DNA of 64,000 bases from Clostridium sp. CM027 (GTDB lineage Bacteria > Bacillota > Clostridia > Clostridiales > Clostridiaceae), in the NCBI RefSeq assembly GCF_024730565.1, contig NZ_CP077726.1, positions 1 to 64,000 of the forward strand, read 5' to 3'. The position numbers and the translations under genes are program-made. Below are positions 42,712-52,295 of this stretch, piece by piece. The stretch's first letter is position 1; each line of letters starts with the position of its first letter. Under the pieces are notes generated by a model. That model saw only the letters and a program-made list of their open reading frames with translations. It did not search any database and had not been told where the DNA came from.

Positions 42712-43455
42712 GTGTATGGTTTAGTTAAGTGTGAGCTACTTAAGCTCAAAAGACAAAAGGTTATACCAATTTCAATAATAATAACCTTTATACCAATTAT
42801 ATTAGGATTGTTTAATTTTAAGGCTAATTATGCCGTATTTAAAGATGTAAATACAGGTGACTGGCTTAAGGCATGGTCTCAGGTTGGAATGTTTTATGCA
42901 CCTGTTATGCTTCCAATAATAGCAAGTGTATACTGCGCCATAATATTCAGGGTTGAATATGCAAATGACAATTTAAAGATAATTTTATCAACACCTGTAT
43001 CAAGAAAGTCACTATATAAGTCAAAGGTTATAATATCAGCACTAATGGTATTGTTCCTTCAATCTGTGTTTGGAATATCATATTTTATTTTTGGAAAACT
43101 CTTTGGAATAACAGGTTCATTTCCAATAAGTAAAATACTTGAATGCTTAATCCTTGGATGGGTTGGAATCCTTCCACTTATTGCAATACAGATTCATCTT
43201 TCATTAAAATATGAGGATTTTACAAAGCCTATAATGATAGCATCAATATGCTCGCTAGGTGGATTCTTTATAGGAGCTATAAGCGGCATAAGATATTTAT
43301 GGCCATGGGCTCTTCAAAAAATTCCAATGGATCTTTCAGGTGGAGGCATAGAAGGGGTAATTCCTAAAGCTATTTACATTCTTTACTGCTTAATTTTTGC
43401 AGGAGCAATGGCAATAATTGGAATTAAAAGGTTTGAAAATATGGAAATTAAATAA
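42712..43455 (+). CDS. lanG: Lantibiotic immunity ABC permease, LanG
   Basis: A 247-residue permease with six hydrophobic helices, starting YGLVKCELLKLKRQKVIPIS. It is related to LanE in layout and completes the LanFEG exporter. GTG at 42712 is the start, with AAGGAGTGGG upstream. About 130 bases separate it from the first precursor gene, so the immunity genes and the precursor array may have separate promoters. Confidence 0.85.
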   Translation: MYGLVKCELLKLKRQKVIPISIIITFIPIILGLFNFKANYAVFKDVNTGDWLKAWSQVGMFYAPVMLPIIASVYCAIIFRVEYANDNLKIILSTPVSRKSLYKSKVIISALMVLFLQSVFGISYFIFGKLFGITGSFPISKILECLILGWVGILPLIAIQIHLSLKYEDFTKPIMIASICSLGGFFIGAISGIRYLWPWALQKIPMDLSGGGIEGVIPKAIYILYCLIFAGAMAIIGIKRFENMEIK

Positions 43456-43586
43456 AATTATTAAAATCCCTGATTTTAGATGAAAAATCATTAATTAAGC
43501 ATATAATTCTTAAAATAATCACTTATATATAGTGTTTTTTTAAGAATTCATATAAATATTAAATTAAATTTGAGGAGGACAATGCA

Positions 43587-43748
43587 ATGAAAAAATTAAA
43601 TGAGGAAGCTTTAGAAGCAATTAATGACGTAAAAGATGAGGAATTAGAAAAATTAACAGGAGCAGGAAATGGGGTTATAACTACATTTACACATGAATGC
43701 TACTATAATTCAGTATCACCAGCTAGCTGGGGTGGCTGTTGCAAATAA
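43587..43748 (+). CDS. lanA1: Class II lanthipeptide precursor 1 (lacticin-481 type)
   Basis: A 53-residue precursor. Leader residues 1-26 (MKKLNEEALEAINDVKDEEL, then ...LTGA) end in a Gly-Ala double-glycine-type site cut by the C39 protease of LanT. The 27-residue core (27-53) has GVI-T-T-F-T-HEC at 29-38, then S42, S44, S47, C51 and C52. It aligns with lacticin 481 (GVIHTISHEC, CC near the end). Expected rings are T33-C38, T35-C51 and S42-C52 by analogy. The TxxHEC ring is the lipid II-binding motif of this group. GAGGAGG precedes the ATG. It is the first of five exact-peptide copies with a 234-base period. Confidence 0.93.
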   Translation: MKKLNEEALEAINDVKDEELEKLTGAGNGVITTFTHECYYNSVSPASWGGCCK

Positions 43749-43820
43749 TTTTTGAAGACAAGCCTAACGCATTAATATCAATTATAAAAATATTAAATTA
43801 AATTTGAGGAGGACAATACA

Positions 43821-43982
43821 ATGAAAAAATTAAATGAGGAAGCTTTAGAAGCAATTAATGACGTAAAAGATGAGGAATTAGAAAAATTAACAGGAGCAGG
43901 AAATGGGGTTATAACTACATTTACACATGAATGCTACTATAATTCAGTATCACCAGCTAGCTGGGGTGGCTGTTGCAAATAA
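43821..43982 (+). CDS. lanA2: Class II lanthipeptide precursor 2
   Basis: The encoded peptide is identical to copy 1. The coding DNA is also the same as copy 1; upstream it has AATACAATG where copy 1 has AATGCAATG. Copies 2 and 3 together look like the unit that was duplicated to give copies 4 and 5. Confidence 0.93.
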   Translation: MKKLNEEALEAINDVKDEELEKLTGAGNGVITTFTHECYYNSVSPASWGGCCK

Positions 43983-44054
43983 TTTTTGAAGACAAGCCTA
44001 ACGCATTAATATCAATTATAAAAATATTAAATTAAATTTGAGGAGGACAATACA

Positions 44055-44216
44055 ATGAAAAAATTAAATGAAGAAGCTTTAGAAGCAATTAATGACGTAA
44101 AAGATGAGGAATTAGAAAAATTAACAGGAGCAGGAAATGGAGTTATAACTACATTTACACACGAATGCTACTATAATTCAGTATCACCAGCTAGCTGGGG
44201 TGGCTGTTGCAAATAA
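44055..44216 (+). CDS. lanA3: Class II lanthipeptide precursor 3
   Basis: Peptide identical to copy 1. Three silent differences from copies 1, 2 and 4: GAG to GAA (Glu7 region), GGG to GGA (Gly29) and CAT to CAC (His36). Confidence 0.93.
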   Translation: MKKLNEEALEAINDVKDEELEKLTGAGNGVITTFTHECYYNSVSPASWGGCCK

Positions 44217-44288
44217 TTTTTGAAGACAAGCCTAACGCATTAATATCAATTATAAAAATATTAAATTAAATTTGAGGAGGACAATACA

Positions 44289-44450
44289 ATGAAAAAATTA
44301 AATGAGGAAGCTTTAGAAGCAATTAATGACGTAAAAGATGAGGAATTAGAAAAATTAACAGGAGCAGGAAATGGGGTTATAACTACATTTACACATGAAT
44401 GCTACTATAATTCAGTATCACCAGCTAGCTGGGGTGGCTGTTGCAAATAA
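44289..44450 (+). CDS. lanA4: Class II lanthipeptide precursor 4
   Basis: Same DNA as copy 2 across the gene. Same peptide. Spacing to the next start is again 234 bases. Confidence 0.93.
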   Translation: MKKLNEEALEAINDVKDEELEKLTGAGNGVITTFTHECYYNSVSPASWGGCCK

Positions 44451-44522
44451 TTTTTGAAGACAAGCCTAACGCATTAATATCAATTATAAAAATATTAAAT
44501 TAAATTTGAGGAGGACAATACA

Positions 44523-44684
44523 ATGAAAAAATTAAATGAAGAAGCTTTAGAAGCAATTAATGACGTAAAAGATGAGGAATTAGAAAAATTAACAGGAGCA
44601 GGAAATGGAGTTATAACTACATTTACACACGAATGCTACTATAATTCAGTATCACCAGCTAGCTGGGGTGGCTGTTGCAAATAA
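44523..44684 (+). CDS. lanA5: Class II lanthipeptide precursor 5
   Basis: Same DNA as copy 3 across the gene, so copies 2-3 and 4-5 are the same two-gene block. Same peptide. The following DNA leaves the repeat right after the stop codon and leads to a hairpin and lanM. Confidence 0.93.
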   Translation: MKKLNEEALEAINDVKDEELEKLTGAGNGVITTFTHECYYNSVSPASWGGCCK

Positions 44685-44703
44685 TTTACATTGTAAATAG
44701 CAA

Positions 44704-44740
44704 AGTGAATATGGTTATCTTTGATAATTGTATTCACTTT
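44704..44740 (+). terminator. Attenuator hairpin between precursor array and lanM
   Basis: AGTGAATA and TATTCACT arms around about 20 bases, followed by TTT. A partial terminator here would give much more precursor mRNA than enzyme mRNA, as is usual in lantibiotic operons (inference). Confidence 0.6.
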
Positions 44741-44769
44741 AAATATATTAAGTATTTGGAGGGAAAAAT

Positions 44770-47700
44770 ATGAGTATTAAAGAGTTACTCAAGGATAACA
44801 GATGGTCTAATGCGCTATACATAAGTGAAAAAATCAAATATTACAATTTTGAAAATAAAAAGATACAAGATAACACAGATGAATTTAAGAATATTGGAAA
44901 GTGGATGAAATTATTTAAAAATGACAAAGAGCTTATGATGAAAAGAGTAGATGCAGAAGGCATCAGCCTTAAGGAATTTGATATGGTAACAGATGAATTA
45001 CCCTTTGACGTTAATAACACAAACTTTATATGGCACAAGGATTTGACAGATATATTTACTGAAGAAAATTATATATGCATTGATGATTATATTATGTTCA
45101 ATAAGGATGAACTACCTTTTTTTGAATTTGCAGTTCCTTTTTTAAAAAGAAGTATAATGGTTATGAAAGAAAGACTGAACTTTTTTAAAGATCAGTTTGA
45201 TATAGATACAATAATAAAGATAGCAGTTGGACTAATTACAGAAGCAGTAGTAAGCATGGGACTTAAAACACTTACGTATGAGCTTAACAGCAGAAGGATT
45301 AATGGCAAACTTAAGGGAGATACAAGAGAAGATCGTTATGATTATTTTGTTAAAACAAATTTAGATAGCAATGAATCCATATTAAAGTTGCTTATTGAAT
45401 ATCCAGTACTTGCAAGGCTTACAGTAGAAAATGCAGTAGGAATTACTGAGAATATTATAAATGTAATTGAAACATTAGTTAATGATAAAGAAGAAATTGA
45501 AAGTTATTTTAATATAAAGATTGATAATATACGCGGTATGGAGAACATGGGAGACCTTCATGATGGAGGAAAATGTGTATTAAGATTTAATTTTGCTGAA
45601 GGAATCAATATATTATATAAGCCAAGGGACTTGTCTATAGATGAAAGCTTCCAAAAGCTCCTTGAATGGTTTAATGAAAAGGGTATAGAGAAGGACTTTA
45701 AGACTATGAAGGTTTTAAATAAAGGCACTTATGGATGGCAGGAGTTTATGAAATATGAGGAAGTTTCTAGTAATGAGAAGATAAATAACTTCTTTGAGAG
45801 ACAGGGCGAATATATAGCACTACTTCATATTTTAAATGGAGCAGACATGCATTGCGAAAACATAATCGCTAATGGAGAATATCCTGTATTTGTAGATTTG
45901 GAGTCATTATTTCACAATGAGATAAGCTTAAGAGATGATATAGATCTTTCAGGGTCAGCTGTAACAAAGGCTGAGAAATATATTAAGGAATCTGTTTTAA
46001 AGACGGCAATGCTTCCAGTACTTGATGCAAACTTTTTGTATGACAGTGATATAAGCGGAATTGCAGGTGACATTGACCAGATCCTTAATATGTATGATAT
46101 ACAAAATAAAAATACAGATGAGATAAAAATAGTAAGAACTAAAATTACAGTAAATAGCAGTAACCATCTTCCTTCTTTAAATGGTGAAATCATAATTCCA
46201 AAGATGTATGTTGATAGTATAAAGAATGGATTTACCACATGCTATGATCTTATGAGAAGAAATAAGGAAGAGCTTGCTCATGTTATAAAAAGCTTATTTA
46301 GCGGCAAAAATGTACGTACCATAATAAGGTCAACTATAGTATACAGAACACTTCTTGAAGCAAGCAGTCATCCTAAGCATTTAAGAAACGGCATAAGCAG
46401 AAACCATATTTTTGATTACTTATGGCTTGTACTTAAGGTTGAACCTGACAGAATGCAAAGTATTCCTTATGAGATTGAAGATCTTTTAAGGGGTGATATT
46501 CCTTTATTCAGAGCTGGAATTAATAATAAGGATTTAATAAACAGCAACGGAATTGGAAGTGTTAAGGATGCATTTAATAATGATGCAATGTCAAAAAGCA
46601 TAGATCTTATAAATTCTTTAAGTGATGATGATTTTCAAAGACAGTGGGATTTTATAAAGACAACTATAAACACAAAGTATTTCTTAAAGGAAAGTTTTGA
46701 AAGTGAAAAAGCCCAAGATGAGGCTGCCGTAACTTTAGATAAAATTGACAGGTCTTTCAATTATGAAGTAAAAAAGAGTGCATTCTTAAAGGAAGCTGAA
46801 AGAATTGCAGAGAGTATAATGAGTTCTGCAATAATAGGTGATGATGAGAGAAGTATATCATGGATTAACCTTGGAATGAATCCGGATGAGAAGATAGAGT
46901 TTAAAATTGTGAAATCAGAATTCTATAACGGCGTTACAGGAATAGGAATGTTTTATGCATATCTTGCAAAGGAAACAGGAAATCAAAAGTATAAAGATAT
47001 TTGTGAAAAGTGCATAAACACAAGCTATGATCTTATAATGGCAGGCAGAGTTGATAATATATCTGCATTCATGGGAATGTCTGCATTTGTTTACCTTGCA
47101 ATGCATGTTGCAAAGCTTTTTAATAGAGAAGATCTTATTAAAAAGGCTGAGGAAGTAATAAATCTTATTGAAACAGGAATAGAAGATGATGACCACTTTG
47201 ACATAATGGCAGGATGCTCAAGCACTTTAATAGTATGTGCAGATTTTTATAAGAATTTTCATTATGAAAAAGCTCTTGAACTTGCAAGAAAATGCGGTGA
47301 CCATCTTGTAAAAAAAAGTGTTAAGTCTGAAAAGGGTGTAGGCTGGATAACATCTAAATTAAATAATTATCCTATAGCAGGCATGGCTCATGGAAATGCT
47401 GGAATAGCTTTAAGTCTTATGACTTTATATGATCTTACTAAGGATGATAAATATTTAAATATAGCAAATGAAGCCATAGCTTATGAAAACAGCTTATATG
47501 ATGAGGATGAGATGAACTGGAAGGACCTCAGATCTTTTGATAAGGATGAGGCTAATAGAGAAAAGGACAAGAAGAATGTTTCCTACTGGTGCAATGGAGC
47601 TCCAGGAATTGGAATGGCAAGAGTGGCAATGCTAAAATATTGTGACTCAGCGATAATAAAAAATGATGTAAGAAATTCAGTTCAAAAGACTATAAATGAG

Positions 47701-47994
47701 GGATTTAAACAGATAAATTACTGCCTTTGCCATGGAGATCTTGGAAGTCTTGAACTTATACTTTTAGCAGCAGAAAAGATGAATGACAAAGAATTAAAGA
47801 ATTTTGTATATACAATGGGTGGTTACATGTTAGACAGCGTAAATAAAGACAATGGCAATTGGAAATCAGGAATACCTGGAAGGGTTCAGATTCCTAACTT
47901 TATGCTTGGTTTATCAGGTATTGGATATGAATTATTAAGATTATATAATAACGAAATCCCATCAGCATTAATTTTAGAAGGACCAGCAGCATAA
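44770..47994 (+). CDS. lanM: Class II lanthipeptide synthetase LanM
   Basis: A 1074-residue bifunctional enzyme. The N-terminal dehydratase (DUF4135, about 100-600) phosphorylates and removes phosphate from Ser/Thr of the precursor. Key residues lie in GADMHCEN (357-364) and VFVDLES just after. The C-terminal LanC-like cyclase (about 700-1074) adds Cys thiols to the dehydro residues; zinc ligands are Cys941 (YWCNGAPG) and Cys987/His988 (CLCHGDLG), with AHGNAG near 874. Length is normal for the family. GGAGGG precedes the ATG. It modifies the five precursors just upstream. Nothing suggests inactivation. Confidence 0.96.
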   Translation: MSIKELLKDNRWSNALYISEKIKYYNFENKKIQDNTDEFKNIGKWMKLFKNDKELMMKRVDAEGISLKEFDMVTDELPFDVNNTNFIWHKDLTDIFTEENYICIDDYIMFNKDELPFFEFAVPFLKRSIMVMKERLNFFKDQFDIDTIIKIAVGLITEAVVSMGLKTLTYELNSRRINGKLKGDTREDRYDYFVKTNLDSNESILKLLIEYPVLARLTVENAVGITENIINVIETLVNDKEEIESYFNIKIDNIRGMENMGDLHDGGKCVLRFNFAEGINILYKPRDLSIDESFQKLLEWFNEKGIEKDFKTMKVLNKGTYGWQEFMKYEEVSSNEKINNFFERQGEYIALLHILNGADMHCENIIANGEYPVFVDLESLFHNEISLRDDIDLSGSAVTKAEKYIKESVLKTAMLPVLDANFLYDSDISGIAGDIDQILNMYDIQNKNTDEIKIVRTKITVNSSNHLPSLNGEIIIPKMYVDSIKNGFTTCYDLMRRNKEELAHVIKSLFSGKNVRTIIRSTIVYRTLLEASSHPKHLRNGISRNHIFDYLWLVLKVEPDRMQSIPYEIEDLLRGDIPLFRAGINNKDLINSNGIGSVKDAFNNDAMSKSIDLINSLSDDDFQRQWDFIKTTINTKYFLKESFESEKAQDEAAVTLDKIDRSFNYEVKKSAFLKEAERIAESIMSSAIIGDDERSISWINLGMNPDEKIEFKIVKSEFYNGVTGIGMFYAYLAKETGNQKYKDICEKCINTSYDLIMAGRVDNISAFMGMSAFVYLAMHVAKLFNREDLIKKAEEVINLIETGIEDDDHFDIMAGCSSTLIVCADFYKNFHYEKALELARKCGDHLVKKSVKSEKGVGWITSKLNNYPIAGMAHGNAGIALSLMTLYDLTKDDKYLNIANEAIAYENSLYDEDEMNWKDLRSFDKDEANREKDKKNVSYWCNGAPGIGMARVAMLKYCDSAIIKNDVRNSVQKTINEGFKQINYCLCHGDLGSLELILLAAEKMNDKELKNFVYTMGGYMLDSVNKDNGNWKSGIPGRVQIPNFMLGLSGIGYELLRLYNNEIPSALILEGPAA

Positions 47995-48003
47995 GGCACA
48001 ATC

Positions 48004-48046
48004 AAGAAAATAATAGACCAGTATGCTTATCTATTATTTTCTTTTA
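48004..48046 (+). terminator. Stem-loop between lanM and lanT
   Basis: AAGAAAATAATAGA and CTATTATTTTCTT arms, followed by a short T-rich stretch. Likely partial, because lanT lies downstream without a clear promoter. Confidence 0.6.
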
Positions 48047-48091
48047 TGTGACTAAGTTCACAATTAAAAATTATTTTGGAGGTGCATATTT

Positions 48092-50260
48092 ATGATATTT
48101 CAAAATATGGCATTAAAAAAGAGAGTACCTAGCAAGATACAGATGAATCAGTATGACTGCGGCCCTACATGTCTTCAGATGATTTTATCTTATTACGGAT
48201 ATGATATTAATTTTACCAGCATAAAAGAAAGATTTTCTTCTATAGGAAACAGCAGAGACGGAATATCACTTTTTAAGATAAAGCAGGTAGCTGAATCATA
48301 CAAGTTAAAGTGTTTTGCAAAGAAGGCAGAAAGTTCTACCCTTAACAACAGCTTTTTGCCAAGCATTATATTCTGGGAAAACAAGCACTATGTTATATTG
48401 GAAAGAATTTGTAAAAATGGATATGCAATCAATGATCCTATGAGCGGAAGAGTAAATGTTACGAAAAAAGAATTTGAAGAGAAGTATTCCAAGGTATTTA
48501 TGGTTGCATATCCTAAGGACGATTTTGAGCAGCATACTGAGAAGAGTTTTACAAAGCTTAATTATTTTAAGAATATAGTCATGGATAATAAAAAATATTT
48601 TATATATTCAATTTTAATAGCTCTTGTACTTCAACTAATATCTCTAGGTGTACCGATTTTGACACAGGTAGCAATTGACAACATGCTGGATATTAAAAAC
48701 TATTCAATATATGGCATCATAATTGGTGCACTTATTGCAATTACAGTATTTGAGGTGATGTTCAGCTATCTTAAGAGTTTCTTTATAGTAAAACTTCAGA
48801 AGTCGCTAGACAGCGGTCTTACAAACCAGTTTCTTACACATCTTTTAAGACTGCCATATAAGTATTTTGAAACACGTTCTAAAGGCGATCTTATAATGAG
48901 GATCAACAGTAATGTAAGAATAAGAGAAATATTATCACAGAATTTTATATCTACAATAATAAATATATTTTTAATTACAATAACTTTCGGATATATATGC
49001 TATAAATCTTACGCAGTGGCTTTCGGGCTTCTTTTAATAGGAATTATGCAGATATCTGTATTCTTCCTTTCAAAGAATAGGGTTGATGGTCTTACAAGAT
49101 CACAGGTCCGTGCACAGACATCAGTTTCTTCATTCATGACAGAAGTTCTTGGCGGAATATGTACAGTAAAATCTCTTGGAATTGAGGATTTTATAAATCA
49201 AAAATGGAACAATCTTTTTGAGACACAGCTTGATAAGACTCAAGACAGAGCGTATTTTCAGGCAAAGATTGATACTATAAACAAAGCACTTCTTACATTT
49301 TCAACAGTGTTTATATTAATAATTGGACTATACGAGATTTCAAGAAATCAGATGTCAATAGGTACATTATTTGCATTTCAAACACTTTCAGTATCATTCC
49401 TTTCACCACTTAATTCACTTGTAAGCATGGTTAACGACTTTGTTATGGTGGATACACTTCTTGATAGGATATATGATGTTATGGATAGTGAGGTTGAAAA
49501 AACAGGAACCGTAGTAGATGTGAACCTAAAAGGAAATATAAAGATAGAAGATGTTTCTTTTAAATATTCTGATTACGGTGATTATTCACTTAAGAATATA
49601 AATATGGAGATAAAGGCAGGCCAGAAGGTTGCAATAGTTGGTAAATCAGGCTCTGGAAAGAGCACACTTGCAAAACTTATAGTAGGACTTTACAATCCTA
49701 TAAAGGGAAACATATTTTTTGATAATTATAAAAGTAATGAATTAAATAGAAAGTATTTAAGACAAAACATTTCAGTGGTTCTACAGGAAAACTTCCTGTT
49801 TAACAAGACAATATACGAAAATATAATTGCAAACTGTGATGATATGGATATGGAAGATGTTTTGTGGGCAGCTGAAGCAGCTGATATAAGCGAAGATATT
49901 GAAAGGATGCCTATGAACTACAATACAATAATATCTGAATCTGGAGGAAACCTTTCAGGAGGACAAAAGCAGAGAATCGCACTTGCAAGAGCCATTGTAA
50001 ACAGACCAATAATACTTCTTTTAGATGAAGCTACAAGTGCTCTTGATACTGTGACTGAATCTACAATACAGAGAAACTTAGATGAGATAAACTGTACACA
50101 GGTAATAATAGCACACAGGCTCAGCACTATAATAAATTCTGATATGATTTTCGTTGTAGAAAACGGACAGATATTAGATCATGGAACACATAAGGAGCTT
50201 ATTGCAAGATGCAGCTATTACAAGAAGCTATATAATTCAAAATCAGCATACCTTGCCTGA
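48092..50260 (+). CDS. lanT: Lanthipeptide exporter-protease LanT
   Basis: A 722-residue ABC exporter with an N-terminal C39 peptidase (about 10-145; catalytic Cys in NQYDCGPTC, His in NKHYVILE, Asp in INDPMSG). It removes leaders after the double-glycine-type site. Six membrane helices (about 170-450) and an ATPase domain follow (Walker A GKSGSGKST, signature NLSGGQKQRIAL, Walker B ILLLDEATSALD). It cuts and exports the peptides made from the array at 43587-44684. GGAGGTG precedes the ATG. It shares the codon style of lanM and LanFEG. Confidence 0.96.
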   Translation: MIFQNMALKKRVPSKIQMNQYDCGPTCLQMILSYYGYDINFTSIKERFSSIGNSRDGISLFKIKQVAESYKLKCFAKKAESSTLNNSFLPSIIFWENKHYVILERICKNGYAINDPMSGRVNVTKKEFEEKYSKVFMVAYPKDDFEQHTEKSFTKLNYFKNIVMDNKKYFIYSILIALVLQLISLGVPILTQVAIDNMLDIKNYSIYGIIIGALIAITVFEVMFSYLKSFFIVKLQKSLDSGLTNQFLTHLLRLPYKYFETRSKGDLIMRINSNVRIREILSQNFISTIINIFLITITFGYICYKSYAVAFGLLLIGIMQISVFFLSKNRVDGLTRSQVRAQTSVSSFMTEVLGGICTVKSLGIEDFINQKWNNLFETQLDKTQDRAYFQAKIDTINKALLTFSTVFILIIGLYEISRNQMSIGTLFAFQTLSVSFLSPLNSLVSMVNDFVMVDTLLDRIYDVMDSEVEKTGTVVDVNLKGNIKIEDVSFKYSDYGDYSLKNINMEIKAGQKVAIVGKSGSGKSTLAKLIVGLYNPIKGNIFFDNYKSNELNRKYLRQNISVVLQENFLFNKTIYENIIANCDDMDMEDVLWAAEAADISEDIERMPMNYNTIISESGGNLSGGQKQRIALARAIVNRPIILLLDEATSALDTVTESTIQRNLDEINCTQVIIAHRLSTIINSDMIFVVENGQILDHGTHKELIARCSYYKKLYNSKSAYLA

Positions 50261-50699
50261 TATTGAATTATATAGTTTCTTAAATATCACCATCAATTTG
50301 GAGTGGATGTTGCCGCTAATTTGGGTAATTCACATTGGGTATTTTTGCCCATTCCCCCGAAAAGGGGTATAAAGAACATAGCTGTCCTGTACTGAAAACT
50401 CAATCCCTTATAGGGGTAGTAATCGCTAAGCGTAAATTTACCACGTTAAGACACATATTACCAAAATGGCGATAAATTCAGAGAGAATATTAAATATACT
50501 CGTGTTAATTTAATGTTTTTCTTACTGTTTTAGTTAGCATTATCAATACTATAACTGAACTTTAACTAACTTGTTTTGAGTAAAAAAAATAAGAGCTTAT
50601 CATTTAGTGATTAAACCCTAGATATATCAATAATCTACACTGATGTTATATATCTTTTCGAGTTAGAACTATTAGGTATTAATTCTAAGTCAGAATGTT
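50261..50699. other. Intergenic region
   Basis: No gene. It contains short repeats such as AATTTACCACGTTAAG near 50430-50450, which loosely resembles DNA near 30030 (GCACGTTAAGG), and a CCCCGAAAAGGGG hairpin at 50354-50368. Confidence 0.4.
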
Positions 50700-51103
50700 T
50701 TGATAAAAGATTTTTTGGTAATAACTGTCTTAATGTATAAAATCCGCGTTTTGCGAGCACTACCCCTTTTAGAGTATTATGTTCAAATGAGCTACAAATC
50801 TGAGTTTTTAAATCAACATTTACCAGATTCTGAAATAATTATGACCATAATCTTTATTATCTTATATTTTTCTATTGTTTTAATCATTACCACTATCTAT
50901 GCAAAAAAACTAAATAAAAATCTATTGCCTCTCCTGAAGGCTACTGAAAAAATTAAGGGTCAAGATTTAGAATTTGACATAGAATATTCAGGAAGCGGAG
51001 AATTCAATGATGTACTTTTATCGATATCAGACATGAAAGCAGAATTGAAAAATTCTTTAGAGAAGCAACGGAGCAAAGAAGGAGCAGATTTGGGGTACAG
51101 GTA
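50700..51103 (+). pseudogene. N-terminal remnant of a sensor histidine kinase
   Basis: The frame encodes a polar stretch, one membrane helix (IIMTIIFIILYFSIVLIITT) and a HAMP-like segment (KKLNKNLLPLLKATEKIKGQ to ...SGEFNDVLLSISDMKAEL). It then ends after KNSLEKQ, just where the DNA joins a repeat that also occurs at 59440. The phospho-acceptor His and ATPase domain are missing. It may be the remains of a lantibiotic sensor kinase next to LanT. Confidence 0.65.
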
Positions 51104-51250
51104 GTAACGGAACCAAAAACGGCTATAAGTGTGTAAAAAAATGGATTTTTAAATTTAAATACCTGTTTATCATCAATCTTAAGAAAAGAAAAAAAGGCAT
51201 TGCTGCCTTTTGGGTTGTTGAACAATATATGAAAGTTACGAACTAACTGT
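51092..51250. repeat. Repeat shared with the 59.4-60.3 kb region
   Basis: 51092-51145 (GGTAGTAACGGAACC...CGGCTATAAG) resembles 59448-59490 in direct orientation. 51171-51235 (AGAAAAGAAAAAAAGGCATT, GGGTTGTTGAACAATAT) matches 60262-60330 in inverted orientation. It marks the end of the kinase remnant. Confidence 0.65.
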
Positions 51251-51328
51251 AAATTAGAATTATGCTCATTTTGGGAATAACTTAAAATCTATATCTTATT
51301 ATAAAATTGATTTCATCTACTGCTGAAT

Positions 51329-52059
51329 CTATTTACTCATTCCATTAATTATCCCTTTTATTGCATCAATTACTACCTGGGGCTTATCCTTCTGTATATA
51401 ATGACTGCTATCCTCAACAATAATGTGTTTACAATAATTTGATAATGATACTAAGTCATTTTGATAGTTTAACCAGGTTTCTTCTGTAATGGTAGAAGAT
51501 TTGTCACCTTTATGCCCAGAGGTAAGGACAACTATTGGAATACTCCTTAATGCATCCTTTTTTCTTATTTCTTTTACTTGATTTGCACTAATTAGTAATT
51601 CATCAAAAGTTTGCTCTGCACCAATTAATTAGCTTTTCGCGATTTCTATTTCTTTTGAAGAAGAACGTTTCACCCTATCTTCAAATTGATTTTCATGCGA
51701 ACAATCAACAAATATAATACCAGACACTTCTTTAGGGTATGTACCTGCGAATAATCTTGCATTATAGCCTCCAATTGAATGCGCAACTATAATATAGGGG
51801 GATTTAACCTTTGCTTTATTTAAAACAGTATGTAACTCGTGAACTTGGTCTAAGCTGGTTCTTGGCAAGTCACCTGTATCACTATTTCCGAGACCTGCTC
51901 TACCATAAGAAAATGTTCTTTTATTTTTGAAATTTCTGGCTGTACTAACGTCCAAACTCCATTGTCATCACCTAGACCTGATTCAAATATCACAGTTGGC
52001 GTTCCTCTCCCATAACAATTAACGTTTAAACTATATCCACCAATATCAATCATATCCAT
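51329..52059 (-). pseudogene. Alpha/beta hydrolase pseudogene
   Basis: The start at 52059 gives MDMIDIGGYSLNVNCYGRGT and FESGLGDDNGVW. A frameshift near 51920 then moves to a frame with RTFSYGRAGLGNSD and the nucleophile elbow AHSIGGYNARL. A TAA stop follows after EIEIAKS (51630-51632), with the same frame continuing LIGAEQTFDELLISANQ to VEDSSHYIQ (catalytic His) and a stop at 51329. So there is one frameshift and one nonsense change. The intact protein would be a hydrolase of about 240 residues. Confidence 0.8.
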
Positions 52060-52117
52060 ATGTATACCCCCTATAAATATTTATTTACACATATTAATTA
52101 AGAAGTTAGTCTGTAAC

Positions 52118-52185
52118 ATTATACTGTTGCAACACAAATTATACTATTATTACCGTTACTTAACGAGTAAAGTATTTACATTTAT
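52118..52185 (-). promoter_or_regulatory. Shared promoter block with inverted repeat
   Basis: Third copy of the block at 13800-13880 and 30055-30135: TTACTCGTTAAGTAACGG, AATAATAGTATAATTTGTG and GCAACAGTATAAT on the minus strand. It lies about 60 bases upstream of the hydrolase pseudogene start. Confidence 0.55.
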
Positions 52186-52295
52186 TAGTTTGTCGGTGCG
52201 ATCCCAGTGTGAAATATGGAAGCGTATGCGGGCAGATTTTACTTGCTAAAAAACAAATACATAACTACTTGATACTTCCATTTAAATCAGAACAG

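Noticed and set aside
43587-44684. Precursor array as a pure assembly artefact
   Set aside because: Units differ by consistent silent changes in an A, A, B, A, B pattern, which a simple collapse or expansion error would not create, though unit number still needs long reads.
46915-47196. Minus-strand open frame inside lanM
   Set aside because: Antisense to a well-conserved LanM cyclase domain with intact motifs; no start signal.
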